Positions 54,575 to 64,000 of a stretch of DNA of 64,000 bases are shown in pieces. Positions within the stretch are counted from its first letter, which is position 1; the number at the start of each line of letters is the position of its first letter. The stretch lies in contig SIAI01000010.1 in the NCBI GenBank assembly GCA_009691855.1, forward strand, positions 33,226 to 97,225, written 5' to 3'. The notes under the pieces were generated by a model. It ran no database searches and had not been told where the DNA came from. It saw only the letters and a program-made list of their open reading frames with translations. The DNA comes from Planctomycetota bacterium (GTDB lineage: Bacteria > Planctomycetota > UBA1135 > GCA-002686595). Position numbers and translations under genes: made by a program.

Positions 54575-54626
54575 GGGCTGGGTGGGGCGCTGGAAACCGG
54601 CGGCGGAGCAGGGTAGAAGGCCGGGC

Positions 54627-55499
54627 ATGCTACCCGACACGTCTCACGCCTTCCCGCGCGCGCTCGGCCTCGTGCTCGGTTCGCTTGCGCTCCTCGCCGC
54701 TTGTGGGGGCGCCGGCGGCGGGGGCAGCGCCGAGCAGGCGCCGGACAGCGCGGAGCCGAGCTCGGCGCCGAGCACGCCCTCGGGGACGCCCGGTCGCGCC
54801 GCGAGCGCCTCGACCCTCGTCCTGAGCGGCGACGAACCGGTCGATTCGGCGGAGTTCGGCGGGCTGCACGGCACGATCCTGTTCGTCGGCGAGGCGCCCG
54901 AACGCTTCGAGCTCAAGGGCACCGCGCTGCCCGAGTGCAAGCACCACCCCGAGGTGGACACGCGCTCGAACGTGATCGTGGTCAACGAGGGCAAGCTCGC
55001 CGGCGTGTTCGTGACGCTCGCTTCGGGCTACGACGAGGCCAAGATCCCCGCCGCGCCCGCGACGCCGGTGGTGCTGGAGCAGAAGGGCTGCATGTACGTG
55101 CCACGCGTGGTCGCGCTGCAACTCGGGCAGAAGCTGCGCGTCAGCAACGAGGACCCGACGAACCACAACGTGCACATGAAGGGCAAGCGCAACAACGAGA
55201 CGAACCGCAACATGGGCGCCAAGCAGCCCGCGCTCGAGTTCGAGTTCCAGCGCAGCGAACTGCCGATCCCCTTCGCCTGCGACATCCACCCCTGGATGGG
55301 CGCGGCGGTGTTCGTCGAGAAGCACCCCTGGTTCGCGCTCAGCGACGAGCACGGCCACTTCGCGATCGAGAACGTGCCGCCGGGCACGTACGAAGTACAA
55401 GCGCTGCACGAGAGCCGCGAACTCGGCGGTCAGTCGGGCAAGGTGACCGTGGTCGCGGGCAAATCCACCGGCTTCACGCTGAGCTTCCGCCGGAAGTGA
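54627..55499 (+). CDS. Cupredoxin-like lipoprotein with carboxypeptidase-regulatory domain
   Basis: A 290-residue protein from the ATG at 54627. Signal MLPDTSHAFPRALGLVLGSL ends in LLAAC (lipid Cys about 26), then a Gly/Ser/Pro linker. The copper fold has His in DPTNHNVHM (about 176) and Cys/His/Met in PFACDIHPWMGA (about 213-218), the C-x-x-H-x-x-M type-1 site. The C-terminal 60 residues are a carboxypeptidase-regulatory-like beta-sandwich (FALSDEHGHFAIENVPPGTY). An extracytoplasmic electron carrier is likely. The family is frequent in planctomycetes, where it is often labelled a plastocyanin or methylamine-utilisation protein. Confidence 0.8.
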   Translation: MLPDTSHAFPRALGLVLGSLALLAACGGAGGGGSAEQAPDSAEPSSAPSTPSGTPGRAASASTLVLSGDEPVDSAEFGGLHGTILFVGEAPERFELKGTALPECKHHPEVDTRSNVIVVNEGKLAGVFVTLASGYDEAKIPAAPATPVVLEQKGCMYVPRVVALQLGQKLRVSNEDPTNHNVHMKGKRNNETNRNMGAKQPALEFEFQRSELPIPFACDIHPWMGAAVFVEKHPWFALSDEHGHFAIENVPPGTYEVQALHESRELGGQSGKVTVVAGKSTGFTLSFRRK

Positions 55500-55565
55500 G
55501 CTCCGCCGCCGCGCAGGCGATTTGACTTGCGCGAGGCCCTGTGCCATCGTCGCCGCCGTTCGTGT

Positions 55566-55587
55566 CCTCCCGTTCACGGGAGGTTTT
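55566..55587 (+). terminator. Intrinsic terminator downstream of the cupredoxin gene
   Basis: CCTCCCG-TTCA-CGGGAGG followed by TTTT, 66 bases after the stop and 26 bases before the PuuD-like ATG. It is the most classical terminator seen in the window. A TTGACT (55522-55527) with 17-base spacing to CATCGT lies upstream; if this is a promoter, the hairpin would be a leader element. Confidence 0.65.
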
Positions 55588-55613
55588 CCACCCCATCCCG
55601 AGCCCCGAGCCCC

Positions 55614-56393
55614 ATGCAGTACGCTGAACTCGTCTTCCGCTGGATGCACATCGTGGCCGGCGTGATCTGGATCGGCCACCTGTACTTCTTCAACTTCGTC
55701 AACGCGAACTTCGCCCCGACGATGGACGGTGAGACGAAGAAGAAGGTCGTGCCGCAGCTGATGCCGCGCGCCCTGTACATGTTCCGCTGGGGTGCCGCGT
55801 GGACCTGGGTGACGGGCCTGGTGATGCTGTTCCTCGTCTACTACCACGGCTACGGCGGCTCGAACCTGGTCGACATGGCCACGGCGACCGAGAAGCCCGG
55901 CGCCATGGTCTGGCTGCCGGCCTTCCTCGGGCTGTTCGTGGGCTTCCTGGTGTACGACCTGCTCTTCAAGGCCCTGGCGAAGCAGCACAACGTGGCCGTG
56001 GGACTGTGGGGCGTGGTCGCCATCGGCTACGGCCTGACGCTGCTCGAGGTGTTCCACTTCTCGCAGCGCGCGGCCTACGTCCACGTCGGCTCGCTGTTCG
56101 GCACGGCCATGGCCGCCAACGTGTGGATGCGCATCTGGCCGGCGCAGCGGCGCATCATCACCGCGATCAAGGAGGGGCGCGCGCCCGAGGCGGCCGACCC
56201 GGCGCTGGCCGGACTGCGCTCGAAGCACAACACCTACATGTCGGTGCCGCTGCTGCTGCTGATGCTGCTGCCCGACCAGATCGGCAAGGTCGCCGACCTG
56301 CCCTTCTACGGCGTGCTGCCCGGGATCCTGGTGGTCGGCTTCGGCGCCACCTGGTGGATCTACGGCAAGGCGAAGTCGGTCCAGGGCTTCTGA
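55614..56393 (+). CDS. PuuD/DUF989-like membrane protein (urate hydroxylase N-terminal domain type)
   Basis: A 259-residue membrane protein from the ATG at 55614; upstream codons belong to the leader and terminator. Eight or nine hydrophobic helices begin with LVFRWMHIVAGVIWIGHLYF. Conserved His residues (WMHIVAG, WIGHLYF, EVFHFSQR, HVGSLFG, SKHNTYMSVP) recur in helices, as in haem-binding membrane oxidases. The SKHNTYMSVPLLLLMLL block matches the membrane domain of PuuD-type urate hydroxylase, which usually carries a C-terminal cytochrome c domain. That domain is absent here, so an electron-carrier partner (perhaps the neighbouring cupredoxin) would be needed. Urate as substrate is not established. 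Confidence 0.75.
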   Translation: MQYAELVFRWMHIVAGVIWIGHLYFFNFVNANFAPTMDGETKKKVVPQLMPRALYMFRWGAAWTWVTGLVMLFLVYYHGYGGSNLVDMATATEKPGAMVWLPAFLGLFVGFLVYDLLFKALAKQHNVAVGLWGVVAIGYGLTLLEVFHFSQRAAYVHVGSLFGTAMAANVWMRIWPAQRRIITAIKEGRAPEAADPALAGLRSKHNTYMSVPLLLLMLLPDQIGKVADLPFYGVLPGILVVGFGATWWIYGKAKSVQGF

Positions 56394-56405
56394 GAGCCTG
56401 AGCCG

Positions 56406-56430
56406 CGTCTGCGCCGTTCCGGCGCGGACG
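56406..56430 (+). terminator. Stem-loop after the PuuD-like gene
   Basis: CGTCTGCGCC-GTTCC-GGCGCGGACG forms a 10-base stem with one G-T pair, 12 bases after the stop. No T-run. With the leuS stem-loop it makes a convergent terminator pair. Confidence 0.4.
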
Positions 56431-56453
56431 GCGGCGCGGGCTCGAAGTTCGTG

Positions 56454-56475
56454 GGGCGCGAGTCCTCTCGCGCCC
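56454..56475 (-). terminator. Stem-loop after leuS
   Basis: GGGCGCGAG-TCCT-CTCGCGCCC, a perfect 9-base stem, begins 8 bases beyond the leuS stop. Same core as the stem-loop after glyA (27185-27202). No T-run. Confidence 0.5.
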
Positions 56476-56483
56476 AGGCGTGG

Positions 56484-59060
<2,577 letters not shown>

Positions 59061-59220
59061 CAGGGGTGCCTCGTGCGAGAAATCGAGCCGGCCAGCATAG
59101 GGGCACGCGCGGGAGGGAGCCACGCGGCCTTGACCTGTGCGCGCTCGGCGGGCATCCTTCTCGCCCTTCTCTCCCCAAGAGAAGGCGCGCGGCCGCGGGT
59201 CGCGCGTGCAGGTTCGCCCC

Positions 59221-59296
59221 GGGGGATTAGCTCAGCTGGTAGAGCGCTACAATGGCATTGTAGAGGTCAGGGGTTCGACTCCCCTATCCTCCACCA
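59221..59296 (+). tRNA. tRNA-Ala (anticodon GGC)
   Basis: A full cloverleaf of 76 bases with encoded CCA (59294-59296). Acceptor GGGGGAT pairs with ATCCTCC (one G-T). D-arm TAGCTCAGCTGGTAGAGC. Anticodon stem CTACA/TGTAG with loop ATGGCAT gives anticodon GGC, reading GCC and GCU, the commonest Ala codons in this DNA. T-arm GTTCGACTC within AGGGGTTCGACTCCCCT. It stands alone between the divergent leuS and lysS. Confidence 0.95.
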
Positions 59297-59393
59297 CGTC
59301 CCCTTCCGCGCCCCCTTCCGCGGTGCGGAAGAGCGCGACGGGCGGCTGCGGGGCGCGCCCCCGACGGGCGCTGGCCCCAACGAACGAAGCCGC

Positions 59394-60872
59394 ATGACCG
59401 AGCTCGCCCATCCCGACCGCCTGCAAAAGCTCGCCGCGTTGCGCGCGAAGGGCCGCGATCCGTTCCCCGCGCGCGGGGTCGAGCACGAGCCCATCGCCGG
59501 GCTCATCGCCGCTGGAGGCACGCTCGAGGCGCCGGGCCCGCGCCTGGGGACGAAGGCCTGCATCGCCGGGCGGCTGCTGACCGTGCGCGACTTCGGCAAG
59601 CTGATGTTCGCGCCGGTGCTCGACCGCACGGCCAAGATCCAGGTCGGCTTCCAGAAGACGCGCCTGGAGGGCTGGTGGGAGGAGCGCAAGCTGCTCGACG
59701 GTGGCGATCAAGTGGCCATCCGCGGCGAGCTCGGACGCACGCAGAAGGGCGAGCTGACGGTGTGGGCCGACGAGGTCCTGCTGCTGGCGAAGACGCTGGC
59801 CGCGCCGCCCGAGAAGTGGCACGGCCTGGTGGACGTGGAGCAGCGCTACCGCCGCCGCTACGTGGACCTGTGGGCCTCCGAGGGCGTGCGCGAGGTGTTC
59901 GTGCTGCGCAGCAACATGATCTCGCTCATCCGCCGCTTCCTGGAGGCGCGCGGCTTCCTGGAGGTCGAGACGCCGACCCTGCACCCGATCGCCGGCGGCG
60001 CAACCGCGAAGCCGTTCGTGACGCACCACAACGCGCTCGACAGCGACTTCTACCTGCGCATCGCGCCCGAGCTGTACCTGAAGCGGCTCATCGTCGGCGG
60101 CCTCGAGCGCGTGTTCGAGGTCTCGCGCAACTTCCGCAACGAGGGCATCTCCACGCGCCACAACCCGGAGTTCACGATGCTCGAGCTGTATCAAGCTCAA
60201 GCGGACTTCCGGCACATGATGGCGCACACGGAGGAGCTGCTCGAGCACCTGGCGCGCACGCTGCTCGGGCGCACGGCGCTCGAGTTCCGCGGCAAGCCCT
60301 ACGAGCTGAAGGCGCCGTTCCAGCGCCGGCGCTACGACGAGCTCTTTCGCGAGGCGAACGGCTGCGAGCTGCTCGATCGCACCGCCGTCGCGCGGCGCGC
60401 GCAGGAGCTCGGGATCACGTTGCCGCCGCGGCCTGGAGCGAGCGCCGAGGCGCACCACTGGGCCCTGGCCACCGAGATCTTCGATCACACCGTGGAGCCG
60501 CTGCTGGAGGGCCCGGTGTTCGTCACCCACTTCCCCACGCCGATCTCTCCGCTGGCGAAGTGCGACCCGGCCGACGCGCGCTACACCGAGCGCTTCGAGC
60601 TCTTCCTGGGCGGGATGGAGCTCGCCAACGCCTTCAGCGAGCTGAACGACCCCCAGGAACAACAGCGCCGTTTCGAGGAGCAGGTCGCCAGCAAGGACCC
60701 CGAGGCTCCGGGCGAGGTCGACCTCGACTACGTGCAGGCGCTCGAGTACGGCATGCCGCCGACAGGGGGCCTGGGCATCGGGCTCGATCGCCTGGCGATG
60801 GTTCTCGCCAATCAGAACTCGATCCGCGACGTCTTGCTGTTCCCGACGCTCAGGCCGCAGCACTCGAGCTAG
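59394..60872 (+). CDS. lysS: Lysyl-tRNA synthetase, class II
   Basis: Charges tRNA-Lys. The ATG at 59394 gives 492 residues; the very long frame upstream is the shadow of leuS. The OB-fold anticodon domain is at about 55-155 (CIAGRLLTVRDFGKLMFAPV and VAIRGELGRTQKGELTVWAD). Class II motif 1 is RRFLEARGFLEVETPTLHP, motif 2 is VSRNFRNEGISTRHNPEFTM and motif 3 is GLGIGLDRLAMVL. The ELYQAQADF and FELFLGGMELANAFSELNDP segments bind lysine and ATP and are characteristic of LysS rather than AspS or AsnS. It is 98 bases downstream of the tRNA-Ala and 44 bases before lolC. Confidence 0.95.
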   Translation: MTELAHPDRLQKLAALRAKGRDPFPARGVEHEPIAGLIAAGGTLEAPGPRLGTKACIAGRLLTVRDFGKLMFAPVLDRTAKIQVGFQKTRLEGWWEERKLLDGGDQVAIRGELGRTQKGELTVWADEVLLLAKTLAAPPEKWHGLVDVEQRYRRRYVDLWASEGVREVFVLRSNMISLIRRFLEARGFLEVETPTLHPIAGGATAKPFVTHHNALDSDFYLRIAPELYLKRLIVGGLERVFEVSRNFRNEGISTRHNPEFTMLELYQAQADFRHMMAHTEELLEHLARTLLGRTALEFRGKPYELKAPFQRRRYDELFREANGCELLDRTAVARRAQELGITLPPRPGASAEAHHWALATEIFDHTVEPLLEGPVFVTHFPTPISPLAKCDPADARYTERFELFLGGMELANAFSELNDPQEQQRRFEEQVASKDPEAPGEVDLDYVQALEYGMPPTGGLGIGLDRLAMVLANQNSIRDVLLFPTLRPQHSS

Positions 60873-60916
60873 CAGGCCGTCGCGTGGGGCCCCACGACAT
60901 CGCAGACTAGTCTCGC

Positions 60917-62383
60917 GTGTACCGCTCCTTCCTCAGCTGGCGCTACCTCGTCTCGCGCCCCACCAACCTGATCGGGATCTGCGGCATCCTGGTGGGGGTC
61001 GGCGCGCTGATCCTGATCCTCTCGATCATGACCGGCTTCCTCGAGGAGAGCCGGCGCACGGTGCGCGGGACGCTCTCGGACGTGATCGTCAATCCGCTCC
61101 AGGGCGAGTCCGCCAACGGCCGGACGATCTCCGCGCATCCCGGTGAGCTGCTCACGGCGCTGCGCGCCGACGAGCGCGTGGCTGCGGCCACGGCACAGCT
61201 CGCCTGGGCGGGCGTCATCACGCAGCGGGACGACCCCGAGATGTTCCAGCGCATCCTGGCCGACCAGAACAACTCGCAGCTCTTGGGCGCGCAGATCGTG
61301 GGCATCGACGTGCGCGGCCTCGAACGCCTGGCGCAGCCCGCCTTCGCCGCGCTCGCGCGCAGCATGGGCGGCTTCTGGCCCGCGCAACCCATCCAGGACG
61401 AGCTCGACGCGAGTGCCTTCCTCTACAGCCTGCAGGGCGACGAACCCGGCGAGCCCTGGACCGTCGCCGCGCCCAACCCGTTGTTCCCCTTCGCCTCGCT
61501 GAAGTCCGCCGGCTCGGCGCGCCCGAAGGCCGGCGTGCTGATCGGCGAGCAGCTGTTCAACCAGCTCCGCATGCGCGTGGGTCAGGAGCTCGAGCTCGGC
61601 ACGGTCGTGTGGGATCCCGCGCGCGACGACTGGCAGATGAACAACCGCAAGTTCGTCATCACCGGTACGTTCCGCACCCGCGACAACGAAACCGACAACG
61701 GGCGCATCTACCTCGACCGCCGCGAGCTGGCCGACTTCCTGGGCCAATCGCGGCGCTACACGCAGGTGCTCGTCAGCCTGAAGGACTACGAGCGGGACGG
61801 CGCGCGCTTCACGCTCGACATGCGCAAGGAACTCGCCGAGCGCGGCCTGATCGCCGCCGGCGAGGACCACTTCGGCGGCCGGCAGGAGGTGCGCACGTGG
61901 GAGGAGTTTCGCGGCAATCTGCTGGGCGCGATCGAGAACGAGCGCGTGCTGATGGGCATCATGCTCTCGCTGGTGCTGGTCGTGGCCGGCTTCACGATCT
62001 TCGCCATCCTCTCGATGATGGTCACCGAGAAGCGCCGCGACGTGGGCATCCTCTCGGCGCTGGGCGCGACGCCGCGCGGGATCCAGCAGCTGTTCCTGAT
62101 GATCGCCTTCTGGGACGCGCTCGTCGGCGGCGTGCTGGGCGCGGTGATCGGCACCTGGGGCGCGCTGGAGATCGACGCCATCGAGCGCTGGCTCTCGCGC
62201 ACCTTCGGGGTGCAGATCTTCGACCGCAAGGTGTACCTGTTCGACCACATCCCCTCGGTGGTGCAGCCGCTGTGGGTGGGCACGATCGTGCTGGGTGCCT
62301 TCGTGTGCGCGCTCCTGTTCGCGGCCATCCCGGCCTGGCGCGCGGCGCGCCTCGATCCGCTCGAGGCGCTGAGGTACGAGTGA
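60917..62383 (+). CDS. lolC: Lipoprotein-releasing ABC transporter permease, LolC/LolE family
   Basis: Inner-membrane permease that extracts lipoproteins for transfer to LolA. The GTG at 60917 gives 488 residues. The N-terminal helix (IGICGILVGVGALILILSIM) is followed by TGFLEESRRTVRGTLSDVIV, the hallmark start of LolC/E. A periplasmic MacB-PCD domain spans about 50-340. Three C-terminal helices and FtsX signatures complete it (SLVLVVAGFTIFAILSMMVT, EKRRDVGILSALGATPRGIQ, PAWRAARLDPLEALRYE). Its stop overlaps the lolD ATG (TGATG). Only one permease gene is present, so the complex is probably a homodimeric LolF-like CCD2 or a partner lies elsewhere. A 14-base palindrome (60883-60896) separates it from lysS. 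Confidence 0.9.
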   Translation: MYRSFLSWRYLVSRPTNLIGICGILVGVGALILILSIMTGFLEESRRTVRGTLSDVIVNPLQGESANGRTISAHPGELLTALRADERVAAATAQLAWAGVITQRDDPEMFQRILADQNNSQLLGAQIVGIDVRGLERLAQPAFAALARSMGGFWPAQPIQDELDASAFLYSLQGDEPGEPWTVAAPNPLFPFASLKSAGSARPKAGVLIGEQLFNQLRMRVGQELELGTVVWDPARDDWQMNNRKFVITGTFRTRDNETDNGRIYLDRRELADFLGQSRRYTQVLVSLKDYERDGARFTLDMRKELAERGLIAAGEDHFGGRQEVRTWEEFRGNLLGAIENERVLMGIMLSLVLVVAGFTIFAILSMMVTEKRRDVGILSALGATPRGIQQLFLMIAFWDALVGGVLGAVIGTWGALEIDAIERWLSRTFGVQIFDRKVYLFDHIPSVVQPLWVGTIVLGAFVCALLFAAIPAWRAARLDPLEALRYE

Positions 62384-63129
62384 TGGAACCGCGCTCGCGT
62401 ACCTCGCCGCGTTCGAGCCCGCCCGCCCCGGCCGAGGTCGTGCTGGCCGCGCGCGGCATCACCAAGTCCTACGAGATCGGCGAGCGGCGCCTCGAGATCC
62501 TGCACGGCGTGGATCTGGAGCTGCACGCGGGCGAGCTGCTGGCGCTGGTCGGCTCCTCGGGCGCGGGCAAGTCCACGCTGTTGCACTGCCTCGGCCTGCT
62601 GGACCGGCCCGACCGCGGCACGGTCGAGCTGCTGGGCGTCTCCGGCTGGGACGTGCCGCTGGTCGAGCGCGCGCGCGTGCGCAACGCACAGGTCGGCTTC
62701 GTGTTCCAGTTCTACCACCTGCTGCCGGAGCTGACCGCGCTCGAGAACGTGCTTCTGCCGGCCATGATCGGCGAGTCGCGCCTCACCTTCACGGGCAAGA
62801 AGAAGGAGCACCGCGAGCGCGGCGCGGCGCTGCTGGAGCGCTTCGGGTTGGCGGAGCGCATGACGCACCGGCCCTCGCAGCTCTCGGGCGGCGAGCGCCA
62901 GCGCGTGGCCATGGCGCGCGCGCTGTATCTCGATCCGCCGCTCCTGCTGGCGGACGAGCCGACCGGGAACCTCGACTCGGCGACGGGCGCGGCGGTGCTG
63001 GAGTTGTTGCTGGAGGAGCAGCGGCGGAGAAGGCTGTCGATGATCCTGGTGACGCACGACGAGAAGATCGCGCAGAAGTGCGAGCGGGTGGTGTCGATGA
63101 AGGATGGAAGGATCGTGGGCGGAGGGTAG
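62383..63129 (+). CDS. lolD: Lipoprotein-releasing ABC transporter ATP-binding protein
   Basis: ATPase partner of the LolC/E-like permease immediately upstream, with which it overlaps by one base. It has 248 residues. Walker A GSSGAGKST (about 57), Q-loop VGFVFQFYHLLPELTALENV (about 104), signature LSGGERQRVAMARAL (about 168), Walker B PLLLADEPTGNLD (about 188) and switch His in LVTHDEKIAQKC (about 225). The first 20 residues are a Ser/Pro/Arg-rich extension. MacB-type ATPases are close relatives, but pairing with the LolC/E permease favours lipoprotein export. The 415-base gap that follows holds a large palindrome. Confidence 0.92.
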   Translation: MEPRSRTSPRSSPPAPAEVVLAARGITKSYEIGERRLEILHGVDLELHAGELLALVGSSGAGKSTLLHCLGLLDRPDRGTVELLGVSGWDVPLVERARVRNAQVGFVFQFYHLLPELTALENVLLPAMIGESRLTFTGKKKEHRERGAALLERFGLAERMTHRPSQLSGGERQRVAMARALYLDPPLLLADEPTGNLDSATGAAVLELLLEEQRRRRLSMILVTHDEKIAQKCERVVSMKDGRIVGGG

Positions 63130-63245
63130 AGGGGGGCTGAGCTCGTCGGGGAGGATCTTGGGGCGGGCGGTCTGGTCGTGGTGCGCTGCGCTCGTCGGGG
63201 ACCCCGCTCGCTGCGCGGGAGCGATCTGCCCGGGCCCGCGGCGTC

Positions 63246-63345
63246 GGGCGACCGAGCTCGGAAGACGCCGCAAGGCCGGCAAGGGGGCGCTTCGCGCCCC
63301 GCGCGGAGCGCCCGGCCTCGCGGCGTCTTCCGAGCTCGATCGCCC
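63246..63345. repeat. 100-base palindrome upstream of a Y1 transposase gene
   Basis: Left arm 63246-63279 and right arm 63312-63345 pair over 34 bases with two mismatches (core CGAGCTCGGAAGACGCCGC against GCGGCGTCTTCCGAGCTCG). The 32-base centre contains a smaller hairpin, GGGGCGC-TTC-GCGCCCC (63284-63300). It lies in the lolD-transposase gap, about 200 bases before the transposase ATG. No other copy is seen in the window. The rest of the gap shows nothing recognisable. Confidence 0.8.
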
Positions 63346-63544
63346 TCCAGGGGCTGGGCTGTCCCGCGCGGAGAAGCCCCGGCGAGCTGCGCGCGGAGGG
63401 AGTGCGTGAGGCGGTGAGCGAGCGCGAGCTCGAACGATATCTGCCGCGACGATCGAGCGTGCTCCGACGATGTCGCGTGAACATCTGCCGCTCACAAAAC
63501 ACAGATCGCGCGAACGAACGACGAGCTCGGGTTCCTTCGTCTGC

Positions 63545-64000
63545 ATGAGACACGAACACCAGCTCGAGCTGTTCACGAAGCGGCGGCCTCGGGCGAAGGC
63601 GAAGACACATCTGCCGAGCGGAGCACGTCCGGCGCCGCCGCCGACTCGACGAAGTTCGCGCGTGCCGCACGCGACTCGACCCGAGGCTCGCGGACCCTTG
63701 CACATCGTGTGGCGGATCTCGCGCGGGCTGCCGGGGCTGCGGACTCCGCGTGCTCTGCGACGACTCGAGCGCGCCTTCCGTCTCGGCAGGGAACGCAACG
63801 GCTTCGCGCTCGTCCACTACTCGATCCAGCAAGATCATCTGCACCTGATGGTCGAGGTGAAGGATCGGCGAAAGTTGTCGCGAGGGCTGCAGGCCCTCGG
63901 CATCCGTCTGGCGAAGTCGCTGAACTCGCTGTGGCATCGCCGGCGCGGTTCCGTGTTCGCCGAGCGCTACTTCGCCGTCGCCCTGAAGGACTGGAAGCAG
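63545..64000 (+). CDS. Y1 (IS200-like/RAYT) transposase-family protein, C-terminus beyond the window
   Basis: From the ATG at 63545 the frame is open to the window edge (152 codons). The first 50 residues are Arg/Pro-rich. Then comes the Y1_Tnp domain: GPLHIVWRISRGLPGLRTPR, ERNGFALVHYSIQQDHLHLM and NSLWHRRRGSVFAERYFAVA. QDHLHLMVE is the HUH motif (two His separated by one residue), and GSVFAERY matches the G-x-V-F-x-x-R-Y segment that leads to the catalytic Tyr helix. The Tyr itself lies beyond the window. REP-associated transposases (RAYTs) of this group act on palindromes like the one upstream. Confidence 0.85.
   Translation, partial: MRHEHQLELFTKRRPRAKAKTHLPSGARPAPPPTRRSSRVPHATRPEARGPLHIVWRISRGLPGLRTPRALRRLERAFRLGRERNGFALVHYSIQQDHLHLMVEVKDRRKLSRGLQALGIRLAKSLNSLWHRRRGSVFAERYFAVALKDWKQ

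Noticed and set aside
60883..60896. CGTGGGGCCCCACG between lysS and lolC as a terminator
   Set aside because: A perfect palindrome without loop bases or T-run; it could be a binding site or chance, so it is not listed as a separate feature.
63104..63417. Small open frames after lolD
   Set aside because: They arise from the palindromic GC-rich sequence and start inside lolD; no signal or homology is visible.

Overview
The window is about 70 % GC and densely coded on both strands, with many GTG and TTG starts and frequent 4-base stop/start overlaps (ATGA, GTGA, TTGA). It encodes a diderm bacterium that makes LPS: an LpxH domain, GmhB, LolC/LolD and many lipoproteins. An FHA-Ser/Thr kinase, a DUF1573 lipoprotein, a cupredoxin/carboxypeptidase-regulatory lipoprotein, a PuuD-like membrane protein, many sigma-54 activators and a FemAB-like protein fit a high-GC planctomycete or a neighbouring phylum. 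That placement is inference; no rRNA is present.

Layout. 1-7446 (minus): envelope/sugar genes (lipoprotein, M28 peptidase, MBL hydrolase, galE), then a minor-pseudopilin operon (PilV-, PilW-, PilX-like) followed by a secreted HEAT protein. 7551-10379: aroA diverging from purC-purE. 10385-16024 (minus): gapA-pgk-rpe-accD-panB plus a small lipoprotein. 16276-23560 (plus): tilS, yggS, FHA kinase, DUF167, a divergent PNP-like protein and purN. 23564-29816: a miniature inverted-repeat element, a secreted unknown, mtnA, a two-repeat small protein, glyA and a DUF1573 lipoprotein. 29822-38110 (minus): tyrS, lipoprotein, rpsA, plsC, an in-frame LpxH-Cmk fusion, an NtrC-type regulator and a degenerate GGDEF protein, facing rpoN (38348). 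40296-46785: efp and an envelope glycan set (GT39-like, PEGA lipoprotein, GmhB, FemAB-like, two GT2). 47069-53841: a degenerate kinase-like protein, a sigma-54 activator with an altered receiver and a 1396-residue repeat protein. 53855-63129: fabG, cupredoxin, PuuD-like, leuS, tRNA-Ala, lysS, lolC, lolD. The window ends inside a Y1 (IS200-like/RAYT) transposase gene preceded by a 100-base palindrome.

The gaps between genes are unusually rich in palindromes: a roughly 165-bp MITE-like element with a partial second copy, three copies of a roughly 190-bp hairpin repeat, a 223-bp imperfect palindrome, a 124-bp one, the 100-bp one, and a small family of terminator-like hairpins with a shared core. 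The most unusual coding observations are the LpxH-Cmk fusion, preceded by a tandem duplication that creates two 5-codon mini-ORFs chained by stop/start overlaps; the partner-less degenerate two-component pair at 47-50 kb; and a PNP-like protein with altered active-site residues close to mtnA.
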